Positions 52,123-60,257 of a stretch of DNA of 64,000 nt are shown here, in pieces. How positions within the stretch are numbered: position 1 is the stretch's first letter; each line of letters opens with the position of its first letter. The notes below the pieces were generated by a model. It made no database searches. It was not told the origin of the DNA and saw nothing but the letters and a program-made list of their open reading frames with translations. Made by a program: the position numbers and the translations under genes. Source of the stretch: Pseudarthrobacter siccitolerans (lineage in GTDB: Bacteria; Actinomycetota; Actinomycetes; Actinomycetales; Micrococcaceae); assembly GCF_030823375.1 (NCBI RefSeq), contig NZ_JAUSXB010000001.1, positions 3,410,001 through 3,474,000 on the forward strand. The letters are read 5' to 3'.

Positions 52123-52865
52123 GCCTTGATTCCTTCACCCGATGCAGTCAGGAACGAAAGGCTCTCGTTGATGCCCTCGAAGATGTCGCCGTCATAGTCG
52201 TCAAACTCCACCACGCCCACTTCGAGCGATTTAGCCGCCGCGATGACGTCCAGGACGGCCACCTTGCCCTGGCCTGCAGGCAGCTGGGCTTTGGTGTTGG
52301 TAGTGAGGGGCCCGTCCTTGATGTGGATGAACTTAACCCGGGTCCCCAGCTTGCCCAGGATGTCCACAGGGTCCTGGCCGCCCACGGCAACCCAGTAGGT
52401 GTCCACTTCAAGGACCAGTTCAGGGTCCAGCAGGTCTGCAAAGTACTCCAGCGCCGTGCGGCCCTCGATGCGGGACTCCAGCTCCCACTGGTGGTTGTGG
52501 TATCCCACGCGGATGCCGTATCCGGCGCCCTTCTTTGCCGCCTCGTTTAGTTGGGCGGCGGTGGCCTGCACGTCTTCAGCGCTCTGCCAGCGATCGGCCG
52601 GAATGAACGGTTCGATGACGGTAGTGATGCCCAGTTCCCTGGCAGCGGTGAAGATCCGGTCCTGGTCCTGGCCCAGCAGCGGGGCATGGCCGGACGGCGC
52701 GGTCAGGCCGTTTTCGCGCAGCGCCTCACCAAGTTCCTGTGCCGTGGCAACAAAGTTGTACGGCTCCACCTGGGTGAAGCCGATGTCTGCGACTTTCCGA
52801 ATGGTTCCGGGCAGGTCTTCCTGGATGGCGTTCCGCAACGTGTAGAGCTGGAGCGAGTAGGACAT
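52119..52865 (-). CDS. sugar phosphate isomerase/epimerase (TIM barrel, first gene of operon)
   Basis: The 248-residue TIM-barrel protein begins MSYSLQLYTLRNAIQEDL. ATG 52865 is supported by an AGGAGAG site; the longer frame from 52943 is not. Motifs include VIEPFIPADRW, IRVGYHNHQWELE (metal-binding His), LVLEVDTYWVAVGGQ, FIHIKDGPL and VGVVEFDDYDGD, matching the IolE/IolI-like isomerases. It is the promoter-proximal gene of the catabolic operon, with a 9+9 inverted repeat 108 bases upstream of its start. Substrate not determinable. Confidence 0.88.
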   Translation of the reverse strand: MSYSLQLYTLRNAIQEDLPGTIRKVADIGFTQVEPYNFVATAQELGEALRENGLTAPSGHAPLLGQDQDRIFTAARELGITTVIEPFIPADRWQSAEDVQATAAQLNEAAKKGAGYGIRVGYHNHQWELESRIEGRTALEYFADLLDPELVLEVDTYWVAVGGQDPVDILGKLGTRVKFIHIKDGPLTTNTKAQLPAGQGKVAVLDVIAAAKSLEVGVVEFDDYDGDIFEGINESLSFLTASGEGIKA

Positions 52866-52972
52866 TGAACTCTCCTGGTTTCTGGAGTCGGTTCCGGACG
52901 CGGCTCTGTATCCGGATTCGGACGGGGGAGTGGGCTTGGCCACAATTCTTCGGCTACTGCAACGCTAGGATG

Positions 52973-52998
52973 ACTTTTGCTGCACGTCAAGCAAAAGT
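52973..52998. promoter_or_regulatory. inverted-repeat operator, probable ROK repressor site
   Basis: ACTTTTGCT (52973-52981) and AGCAAAAGT (52990-52998) form a perfect 9-bp inverted repeat with an eight-base spacer. It lies in the 175-base gap between the catabolic operon and the divergent ROK regulator and resembles TTTTGCTTGA-type ROK operators of actinobacteria. It probably represses both directions. Confidence 0.75.
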
Positions 52999-53040
52999 TG
53001 TCGGCGTGACATACAGAAGTGGCCGTGCTATCCATGTCCT

Positions 53041-54249
53041 ATGACCAAGACCGCAGGCATCAGCGCTTCGCCCGAGCCCGCCCTGGCCCAGGGCGGAGCC
53101 GGCGTGCTGTTCCAACTGCTCCGGGACGGCAAGGCCCGCACCCGCGCTGAGCTCGCCCTGACCACAGGGCTGGCGCGGTCCACCGTGGCGTCCCGGATCG
53201 ATGCCCTGATAGCCTCCGGACTGGTGGGCCCCGCGGGGGAGGCCAGCTCAAGCGGCGGAAGGCCGCCGTCGCGCTTTGCCTTCAATCCTGCCGTGCGTGT
53301 GGTGCTGGCCGTGGATGTGGGGGCCACGCACGTGATCGTCGCCGTCACGGACCTTAACGGCGAGGTCCTCGCCGAGCAGCGCCTTGCGCAGGACGTGGCG
53401 GACGGGCCCGAAGCCGTGCTGGACCGCGTGGTGAGGGAAGGCCTGCTGCTCCTGGCCAAGGCAGGACGCCCGGTGGACGACGTCGCCGGAGTGGGCATCG
53501 GCCTGCCGGGGCCCGTGGAGCACGCCACAGGACGGCCTGTTAAGCCGCCCATCATGCCGGGCTGGGACGGGTTCGACGTCGTCGCTTACGTCCAGCGCTC
53601 GCTGCCGGTTCCCGTGCTGGTGGACAACGACGTGAACATCATGGCGCTGGGGGAACGGACCGCGCACTGGCGGGAGCACGAGAATTTCCTGTTCATCAAG
53701 GTGGCCACCGGGGTGGGGTCCGGGATCATCAGCAGCGGGATGCTGCAGCGCGGCGCCAACGGCACTGCCGGCGATCTTGGCCACGTGCGGGTCCCGCGCG
53801 GCGACGACGTGCTGTGCCGGTGCGGCAACTACGGCTGCCTGGAGGCGTTGGCCTCCGGCCCGGCCCTGGCCGCGGAACTGGACCGGCTGGGAGTACCGGC
53901 GGCCAGGGGCAGCGACGTGCTGCGGCTGGTGGCCCAGGGGAACCGGCAGGCGATCCAGGTGTTGCGCCAGGCCGGGCGGGACGTGGGGGACGTCCTGGCC
54001 ACGGTGGTCAACCTGCTCAACCCGTCGGTCATTGTGATCGGCGGGAGCCTGGGCCAGGCGGGGGAGCACCTGATGGCCGGGGTGCGTGAAGTGGTGTACC
54101 GGCGCTCGCTGCCCCTGGCCACAGCCCACCTGAGGATCGCCCTTTCGATGGCCGGCGACCGGGCTGCGATTCTGGGCGCCAGCCAGATGGTGACGCAGCA
54201 CGTGCTGTCTCCGGCTGCGGTTGAGGCAACCCTTCAGGCAACCGGCTAG
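53041..54249 (+). CDS. ROK family transcriptional regulator
   Basis: The 402-residue protein begins with a winged HTH (about 18-65: FQLLRDGKARTRAELALTTGLARSTVASRIDAL). The sugar-kinase-like ROK domain follows: VLAVDVGATHVIVAV phosphate loop at about 84, GVGIGLPGPVEH, VLVDNDVNIMALGE, and GHVRVPRGDDVLCRCGNYGCLEALA. The last holds the CxCGxxGCxE zinc site. It should be a repressor released by a sugar or polyol intermediate. It diverges from the isomerase/dehydrogenase operon across a strong inverted repeat. No sugar transporter gene is next to it, so uptake must be encoded elsewhere. Confidence 0.9.
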   Translation: MTKTAGISASPEPALAQGGAGVLFQLLRDGKARTRAELALTTGLARSTVASRIDALIASGLVGPAGEASSSGGRPPSRFAFNPAVRVVLAVDVGATHVIVAVTDLNGEVLAEQRLAQDVADGPEAVLDRVVREGLLLLAKAGRPVDDVAGVGIGLPGPVEHATGRPVKPPIMPGWDGFDVVAYVQRSLPVPVLVDNDVNIMALGERTAHWREHENFLFIKVATGVGSGIISSGMLQRGANGTAGDLGHVRVPRGDDVLCRCGNYGCLEALASGPALAAELDRLGVPAARGSDVLRLVAQGNRQAIQVLRQAGRDVGDVLATVVNLLNPSVIVIGGSLGQAGEHLMAGVREVVYRRSLPLATAHLRIALSMAGDRAAILGASQMVTQHVLSPAAVEATLQATG

Positions 54250-54285
54250 CGCCCCGCAACTTCCAGGCTCTGGGAGGCTGGGTTC

Positions 54286-55245
54286 CTAGGCTGAAATGAC
54301 CCGCAGCGGCTCGCCGGCCAACCAGGCCTTAACGTCCTCCAGCGCCCCGCCGTAAAACTCCCGGTAGCTCTCCCGCGTCACATAGCCCAGGTGCGGGGAC
54401 AGCACCGTGTTGGGCGCGGTGAGGAGGGGGTGGCCTGCCGGGAGGGGTTCGTGGTCGAAGACGTCCAGCGCGGCTCCTGCGATCCAGCCTTCCGTCAGCG
54501 CCCGCACCAGGGCGTCCTGGTCCACCAACGGCCCGCGCGCGGTGTTCACCAGAATGCCGTTGGGGCCCAGGAGTTTCAGCTCCGGCTCGCCCACGATGCC
54601 CTCCGAACGGGGAGACAGGCGCAGATGGAGGGTGGCGACGTCGGAATTTCGAAAGAGCTCCTCCTTGGACACCTTCCGCACCCCTGCCCCGGCGGCGGCC
54701 TCATCGGTCAGGTTCTGGCTCCACGCGAGTACGTCCATGCCGAAGGCCTGGCCGTAGGCGGCCATCCTGCGGCCGATCTTGCCCAGGCCCACCACCCCGA
54801 GGGTCTTGCCGGCCAGTTCGAACCCCACCGTGCTCTGCCAGGAACCGGCGCGGAGGGAACTGTCCTCGGCAGGGATGTTGCGGGCGATGGCCAGGAGCAG
54901 GGCCCACGAGAGTTCCGGGGCGGCGGTGGGGGACCCCGGCGTGCCGCAGACAGTGATGCCAAGGTCGTCCGCGGCCTCAACGTCGATGGAGGCGTTCGCC
55001 ATTCCGGTGGTGACAAGGAGCCGAAGGGCCGGGAGTTTTTCGAGCACCCCGCGGGGAAAGGCAGTCCGCTCCCGCATGGCAACGATGATCGTCGCATCGG
55101 CCAGGGCGGACTCCAGTGCATCGGGCGAACCGAACGGCTCACGGTACGTGGTGACCGTGACGCCGTCGGCCTCCAGGGAGGACCAGTCGGCGAATCCGTG
55201 CGCCACGCCCTGGTAATCATCAAGGATGGCAAGCCGTTGCTGCAT
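54286..55245 (-). CDS. D-2-hydroxyacid dehydrogenase family protein
   Basis: The 319-residue NAD-dependent dehydrogenase shows the Rossmann motif LGVVGLGKIGRRMAAYG (about 147-163), the catalytic Arg in LVNTARGPLVDQDALVRAL, the Glu region in DVFDHEPLPAGHPL and the His in VLSPHLGYVT. All catalytic residues are in place. Family members act on D-2-hydroxy acids such as phosphoglycerate, glycerate or hydroxypyruvate; this one lacks the ACT domain of SerA. It converges on the ROK gene and diverges from the MFS gene by 75 bases. Confidence 0.88.
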   Translation of the reverse strand: MQQRLAILDDYQGVAHGFADWSSLEADGVTVTTYREPFGSPDALESALADATIIVAMRERTAFPRGVLEKLPALRLLVTTGMANASIDVEAADDLGITVCGTPGSPTAAPELSWALLLAIARNIPAEDSSLRAGSWQSTVGFELAGKTLGVVGLGKIGRRMAAYGQAFGMDVLAWSQNLTDEAAAGAGVRKVSKEELFRNSDVATLHLRLSPRSEGIVGEPELKLLGPNGILVNTARGPLVDQDALVRALTEGWIAGAALDVFDHEPLPAGHPLLTAPNTVLSPHLGYVTRESYREFYGGALEDVKAWLAGEPLRVISA

Positions 55246-55320
55246 GTCTGTGTCCTTTGTCCCGTTCTGCGGCAGTGATGTTCATCGTATGGCAGGACGG
55301 CGCGGCCTCCCGGGACTGCC

Positions 55321-56580
55321 ATGCATAGAGGCCGTGATAGCAATGAGGGTGATGAAAAAAGATTCAACCCCCTTGCCCTGCTGGTGAGCGGCCGGTTCCC
55401 CGCCCGGATTCCGAAGAGCTGGATCCTGCTGGCCTGTATCGGGCTGCTGGCGCTGAACCTGCGGGGCCCGTTCGTGGCCGTAGCCCCCGTGGTGGACGTA
55501 ATGCAGGCGGACCTCGGGTTTTCGCCGGTGGTGCTGGGCCTGCTCACGAGCATTCCGGTGCTGTGCTTCGCGCTGGCGGCACCCCTTGCCTCGCTGGCGG
55601 CCCGGGGCTTCGGTGCCGAATTCGCCGTGACCCTCACTATCCTGGGCGTGCTGTCAGGCGTCATCATCCGGTCCGCCGGCGGCCCGGCCTTGGTTCTCGC
55701 CGGCACCGTGGTGATCGGCCTGGCCATCACCATCGGCAACATCGCCGTGCCCCTCATTATCCGCCGCGACTTCCCGCCGCTGCGGCAGGGTACCGCGATG
55801 GGTGTCTATACGGCTGCCCTGAACGTCGGGTCATTCCTGACCTCGATGATCACTGCGCCGTTGGCCGAGCTCGCAGGGTGGCAGCTCGCGCTCGCGTCCA
55901 CTGCGCTGCTGGCGGTCGCGGCCATCGTGTGCTGGGTGCTCGCCATCGGACTCCGTGCTGCGTTCGTGCCGTCCGCCGCTCCGGTGCCGGACGGGCAGCG
56001 GCCGGCGGCTCCTGCCGGTTCGGCCTGGACCACTGCCGGGCTCACTGCGGCCTTCGCGGGCCAGGCATTCTCCTACTACGCCGTCACGGCATGGCTGCCC
56101 AGCTACCTCAACGACGAACTCGGGATGTCCGCTTCGGCGGCGGGGGCCGGCTCCTCGCTGTTCCAGGTGTTCGCGATCGTGGGCGGGCTGGGTGTGCCGT
56201 TTGCGGCCAAGTATTTCAGTACGACGGCGGCGGCGGTCACCCTGGGCGTGTTGTGGACGACCGTGCCGGCCGGCCTCCTGCTGGTTCCCGAGCTCTGGTG
56301 GCTGTGGTCCGTCTTCGGCGGCGTTGCCCAGGGCGGCGGGATCACGCTGATCTTCATCGCCATCATCAAACTCGCCCGGGACCAGGTTTCCGCCGGCCGG
56401 ATGTCCGCCACCGTCCAGGGTTTGGGCTATTGCTTCGGCGCTGTGGCGCCTCCGCTGGTGGGCTTTGTGCACGATGTTTCGGGTTCCTGGACGCCGGCCC
56501 TGCTGGTCATCCTGGCGTCGGTGCTGACGTTCTTCCTCAGCGCCACCCTCTCCGTGCGGCGGGTGCCGAAGGGGCGCTAG
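55321..56580 (+). CDS. MFS transporter, CynX/NimT-like
   Basis: The 419-residue protein has twelve probable membrane segments. The first follows RIPKSWILLACIGLLALNLRGPFVAVAPVVDVM, a start characteristic of the CynX/NimT group (cyanate or 2-nitroimidazole transporters), and LTSIPVLCFALAAPLASLAARGFGAE holds the loop 2-3 motif. Most relatives are uncharacterised exporters. The ATG at 55321 is the first in frame; about 30 polar residues precede helix 1. A nested hairpin (56581-56690) begins right after the stop. Confidence 0.85.
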   Translation: MHRGRDSNEGDEKRFNPLALLVSGRFPARIPKSWILLACIGLLALNLRGPFVAVAPVVDVMQADLGFSPVVLGLLTSIPVLCFALAAPLASLAARGFGAEFAVTLTILGVLSGVIIRSAGGPALVLAGTVVIGLAITIGNIAVPLIIRRDFPPLRQGTAMGVYTAALNVGSFLTSMITAPLAELAGWQLALASTALLAVAAIVCWVLAIGLRAAFVPSAAPVPDGQRPAAPAGSAWTTAGLTAAFAGQAFSYYAVTAWLPSYLNDELGMSASAAGAGSSLFQVFAIVGGLGVPFAAKYFSTTAAAVTLGVLWTTVPAGLLLVPELWWLWSVFGGVAQGGGITLIFIAIIKLARDQVSAGRMSATVQGLGYCFGAVAPPLVGFVHDVSGSWTPALLVILASVLTFFLSATLSVRRVPKGR

Positions 56581-56690
56581 CCGGACGCTCTCTCACTTAA
56601 TGCGGCTTAACGACCGACGCTCTCTCACTTTCTTCTGGAAAGTGAGAGAGCGTCCCTGGATTTCTTGCGTTAAGTGAGAGAGCGTCCGGG
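56581..56690. repeat. nested double palindrome built from four GACGCTCTCTCACTT units
   Basis: The 15-base unit occurs twice forward (56583, 56616) and twice inverted (ending at 56654 and 56687). The inner pair makes a perfect 17-bp hairpin with a five-base loop (56616-56654). The outer pair CCGGACGCTCTCTCACTTAA... with its complement (56668-56690) makes a 23-base stem with one G-U pair. It lies between the convergent MFS and aceB genes, so it may act as a bidirectional terminator or belong to a dispersed palindromic family. The following 141 bases to aceB show nothing else. Confidence 0.85.
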
Positions 56691-56831
56691 TGCCAAACCG
56701 GTTGGGGTCGTCGGCACCGGACCTCCCCAGAGGGTGCTCCGTCGCCGGGCCGGCCCTCCGGATTTCGGAGGTGCCTGTTGCGTAAGGGCGTGCCGGCCCG
56801 GCGGACGGAAGTTTTTTCTTTTCCTGGTTGA

Positions 56832-58484
56832 TCAGGCCGCGGCCAGTTCCTCCACGGTGGCCTTTTCACGGGCTTCGGTGAGGTAGCGGGCGTAGGCGGG
56901 GAGGGTGAGGAAGGACGGGAAGTCCTGGCTCAGCGTGACTTCTTCGAAGATGTCGCGGGCGTCTTCGAAGCGGTCGCCGTCGAAGCGTTCGAGCCGTGCG
57001 AATTCCTCGTCCAGGAGCTCTTCGATCCAGTGGTGGGTGATGATTTCACCGCGGTCGGTGATGGCCTGGGCGTAGATCCACTGCCAGAGCTGGGAGCGGG
57101 AGATTTCTGCGGTGGCGGCGTCTTCCATGAGGTTGTGGATCGCTACGGCGCCGTTGCCGCGGAGCCACGATTCAATGTAGCGGATCCCGACCTCGATGTT
57201 GTTCCTGATGCCTTGTTCGGTGATGGTGCCTTCGGTGGCGGCCACGTTAATCAGCGCCCTGTCGTCCGGGGTGACGTCGTCGCGGGTGCGGTCCAGCTGG
57301 TTGGGCTTTTCGCCGAGGATGGAGTCGAACACCTCGCGGGCAACGGGCACCAGGTCGGGGTGGGCCACCCAGGACCCGTCGAACCCGTCGTTGGCCTCGC
57401 GGGTCTTGTCGGCGCGGACCTTCTCGAAGGCATTGGCGTTCGCTTCGGGGTCTTTGCGGTTGGGGACTGCTGCTGCCATGCCGCCGATGGCCATGGCGCC
57501 GCGCTTGTGGCAGGCCCGGACGAGTTGTTCCGTGTAGGCGCGCATGAACGGGGCGGTCATGGTCACCTGGCCGCGGTCCGGCAGGACGAAGCGGGGGCCG
57601 CGGGTTCGGAAGTTCTTGATGAGGGAGAAGATGTAGTCCCAGCGGCCGGCGTTCAGGCCGGCGGCGTGGTCGCGCAGTTCGTAGAGGATTTCTTCCATTT
57701 CGAAGGCTGCGGTGATGGTTTCGATCAGCACGGTGGCGCGGATGGTCCCCTGCGGGATGCCGAGCAGGTCCTGGGCGAGGATGAAGATGTCGTTCCAGAG
57801 CCGTGCTTCGAGGTGGTTTTCGATCTTGGGCAGGTAGAAGTACGGGCCCTTGCCCTGGGCCAGGAGGCGGCGGGCGTTGTGGAAGAAGTACAGGCCGAAG
57901 TCGACGATCCCGCCGGCGATTGGCTGGCCGTCGATCAGCATGTGCTTCTCGGGCAGGTGCCAGCCGCGGGGCCGGACCACGATGGTGGGCAGTTCACCGG
58001 CGGGGCGGAGCTTGTATTCCTTGCCCTCGGGGCTGGTGAAGTCGATCCGGCGTTCCAGCGCGTCGGTGAGGTTCAGCTGGCCCTTGATGACGTTGCGCCA
58101 GGTGGGGGTGGAGGAGTCCTCCATGTCCGCGAGCCATACCTTCGCCCCGGAGTTCATGGCGTTGATGGTCATCTTCTTGTCCACCGGCCCAGTGATTTCC
58201 ACCCGGCGGTCTTCCAGTCCGGGGGCCGGGGGAGCGACCCGCCAGGACGGATCATTGCGGATGCCCTCGGTCTCCCGCAGGAATCGGGGATCAGCCCCGG
58301 CAGCGATGTCAGCCCGCCGGGCACGCCGGCCCTGCAGCAGCTCCTGCCGCCGGCCAGCAGTAGCCCGGTGCAGCTTGGCCACAAATGCCAGAGCGTCCGG
58401 AGTCAGAACCTCGTCCTGCCGGCAAATCGGCTGGGCCGTCAAAGTAATGCCATTGATCGTGAAGCTGTCAGTAAAGCTGTTCAT
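56832..58484 (-). CDS. aceB: malate synthase A
   Basis: The 550-residue enzyme condenses glyoxylate with acetyl-CoA to malate in the glyoxylate shunt. Landmarks are [41 protein letters not shown], and the signature [18 protein letters not shown]. The length and motifs are those of isoform A (isoform G is over 700 residues). ATG 58484 has AAGGAG six bases upstream; the longer frame from 58721 has no such site. aceA lies upstream on the same strand after a 253-base gap with its own hairpins, so aceB probably has its own promoter. Confidence 0.94.
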   Translation of the reverse strand: MNSFTDSFTINGITLTAQPICRQDEVLTPDALAFVAKLHRATAGRRQELLQGRRARRADIAAGADPRFLRETEGIRNDPSWRVAPPAPGLEDRRVEITGPVDKKMTINAMNSGAKVWLADMEDSSTPTWRNVIKGQLNLTDALERRIDFTSPEGKEYKLRPAGELPTIVVRPRGWHLPEKHMLIDGQPIAGGIVDFGLYFFHNARRLLAQGKGPYFYLPKIENHLEARLWNDIFILAQDLLGIPQGTIRATVLIETITAAFEMEEILYELRDHAAGLNAGRWDYIFSLIKNFRTRGPRFVLPDRGQVTMTAPFMRAYTEQLVRACHKRGAMAIGGMAAAVPNRKDPEANANAFEKVRADKTREANDGFDGSWVAHPDLVPVAREVFDSILGEKPNQLDRTRDDVTPDDRALINVAATEGTITEQGIRNNIEVGIRYIESWLRGNGAVAIHNLMEDAATAEISRSQLWQWIYAQAITDRGEIITHHWIEELLDEEFARLERFDGDRFEDARDIFEEVTLSQDFPSFLTLPAYARYLTEAREKATVEELAAA

Positions 58485-58737
58485 CTCAGTCTCCTTAAAG
58501 ACGAAAAGGGAAGTTCGACGGCGGGACTTGTCTGGGTGGGCCGGGAAGGGAAATCCTCCGCGTGCTATTCCCCATCGCCGCCGTAAGACCTCGCAGAGCT
58601 CGGTCGACGGCGGGGACAGGGCCCCTTTTACGCACGCTTCCGGATTCCCCCTCCCGGTTAGGCGATACGCCCAGTTGGGTGCCGCCGTCGTGCCTCTTGG
58701 TGAGCGAAGCGAACTGCTCACCTTGGGCGGGAAGTGG
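58485..58737 (-). other. aceA-aceB intergenic leader with inverted repeats
   Basis: This 253-base gap has no gene. Besides the aceA terminator-like hairpin (58699-58722) it holds CCGCCGT (58578-58584) paired with ACGGCGG (58607-58613), around a second small stem GACC/GGTC. It may hold the aceB promoter and 5' leader. I saw no TTTGCAA-type RamB site here. Confidence 0.5.
58699..58722 (-). terminator. hairpin after aceA
   Basis: GGTGAGC (58699-58705) pairs with GCTCACC (58716-58722) around a ten-base loop, 15 bases past the aceA stop. There is no T-run, so termination is likely but not certain. Confidence 0.45.
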
Positions 58738-60081
58738 TTAGTGGAACTGGCCCTCTTCGGTCGATCCGACCAAAGCGAGGGTGGAGGCGTTGGGGTTGAG
58801 CGCTGTTGAGATGGTGTCGAAGTAGCCGGTGCCGACTTCGCGCTGGTGCTTGGTTGCGGTGTAGCCGCGGGACTCGGATGCGAATTCCTTTTCCTGGAGT
58901 TCGACGTAGGCGCTCATGCCTTCCCGGGCGTAGCCGTGGGCGAGGTCGAACATCGAGTAGTTCAGGGCGTGGAAGCCGGCCAGGGTGATGAACTGGAAGG
59001 TGAAGCCCATGGCGCCGAGTTCGCGCTGGAACTTGGCGATGGTGGCGTCGTCCAGGTGCTTACGCCAGTTGAACGACGGGGAGCAGTTGTAGGAGAGCAT
59101 CTGGTCCGGGAACTCCGCCTTGACTGCTTCGGCGAACTTGCGGGCCAGCTCGAGGTCCGGGGTGCCGGTTTCCATCCAGATCAGGTCCGAGTAGGGGGCG
59201 TAGGCCTTGGCGCGGGCGATGCAGGGTTCGATGCCGTTGCGGACCTTGTAGAAGCCCTCCGCGGTACGGACCGGCTGTCCGCCTTCGCGGAGGATGAATT
59301 CCTGGTCCCGCTCGTCGACGTCGGAGGTGATCAGGGTTGCTGCCTCGGCGTCGGTGCGGGCGATGACCACGGTGGGGGTGCCGGCGACGTCGGCCGCGAG
59401 GCGGGCCGCGTTCAGGGTGCGCACGTGCTGCTGGGTGGGGATCAGGACCTTGCCGCCGAGGTGCCCGCACTTCTTTTCGGAGGCGAGCTGGTCTTCCCAG
59501 TGAACACCGGAGGCACCAGCCTGGATCATGGATTTCATGAGCTCATAGGCGTTCAGGGGGCCGCCGAAGCCGGCCTCGGCGTCGGCGACGATCGGCACCA
59601 GCCAGTCCTCGACGGTCTGGACGCCTTCGGAGAATTCGATCTGGTCCGCCCGGAGCAGGGCGTTGTTGATGCGGCGGACCACGGTGGGAACCGAGTTGGC
59701 CGGGTAGAGCGACTGGTCCGGGTAGGTGTGGCCCGAGTTGTTGGCGTCCGCGGCCACCTGCCAGCCGGAAAGGTAGATGGCCCGGAGGCCGGCCTTGACC
59801 TGCTGCACTGCCTGGTTGCCGGTGAGGGCGCCAAGTGCGTTGGTGTACCCGCCGGTCTTGTGCTCTTCGGTGAGCTGCTTCCACAGCTTCTCCGCGCCGC
59901 GGCGGGCCAGGGTCTGTTCTTCGGAGACGCGGCCGCGGAGACGGACGACGTCGGAGGCTGAGTAGTCCCGGGTCACACCTTCCCAGCGGGGGTTGGCGGC
60001 CCATTCGAGCTCCAGGGCGGCGGCCTGCGATGTTGCGTCATGGCCGGAGGGCTGCTGGGTGGGCTCAAATGCTGCAGTCAT
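58738..60081 (-). CDS. aceA: isocitrate lyase
   Basis: The 447-residue enzyme splits isocitrate to glyoxylate and succinate. The catalytic loop [20 protein letters not shown] is intact, with the nucleophilic Cys of KKCGH, and [14 protein letters not shown] and [18 protein letters not shown] are family landmarks. ATG 60081 has AAGGAG seven bases upstream; the longer upstream frame starting at 60183 is rejected. It diverges from the RamB-like regulator across 176 bases that contain a TTTGCAA motif. Together with aceB it allows growth on acetate or fatty acids, which links to the acs gene elsewhere in the window. Confidence 0.95.
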   Translation of the reverse strand: MTAAFEPTQQPSGHDATSQAAALELEWAANPRWEGVTRDYSASDVVRLRGRVSEEQTLARRGAEKLWKQLTEEHKTGGYTNALGALTGNQAVQQVKAGLRAIYLSGWQVAADANNSGHTYPDQSLYPANSVPTVVRRINNALLRADQIEFSEGVQTVEDWLVPIVADAEAGFGGPLNAYELMKSMIQAGASGVHWEDQLASEKKCGHLGGKVLIPTQQHVRTLNAARLAADVAGTPTVVIARTDAEAATLITSDVDERDQEFILREGGQPVRTAEGFYKVRNGIEPCIARAKAYAPYSDLIWMETGTPDLELARKFAEAVKAEFPDQMLSYNCSPSFNWRKHLDDATIAKFQRELGAMGFTFQFITLAGFHALNYSMFDLAHGYAREGMSAYVELQEKEFASESRGYTATKHQREVGTGYFDTISTALNPNASTLALVGSTEEGQFH

Positions 60082-60190
60082 CGTTGATCTCCTTGATTGA
60101 GCTCCGGATCGGGTAGGTGGGAACCACGTCGTTGGGGTTCCCACCGGCTCTTCCGGTGCGGTGTTTCTTTCCGTGAACACCACTTTTCTG

Positions 60191-60200
60191 CATTTGCAAC
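60191..60200. promoter_or_regulatory. candidate RamB-type binding site (CATTTGCAAC)
   Basis: TTTGCAA at 60193-60199 matches the core of the TTTGCAAA motif bound by corynebacterial RamB, and lies between aceA and the RamB-like gene, 110 bases before aceA. A single short match; control is an inference. Confidence 0.4.
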
Positions 60201-60257
60201 AGGCTTTCTAGACGAAAACTATGGAAAGAAATGCACTTCTTCACGTATTCTTCATAA

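Noticed and set aside
57030..58586. 518-codon plus-strand frame opposite aceB
   Set aside because: Antisense shadow of malate synthase with Gly/Val/Asp-biased composition.
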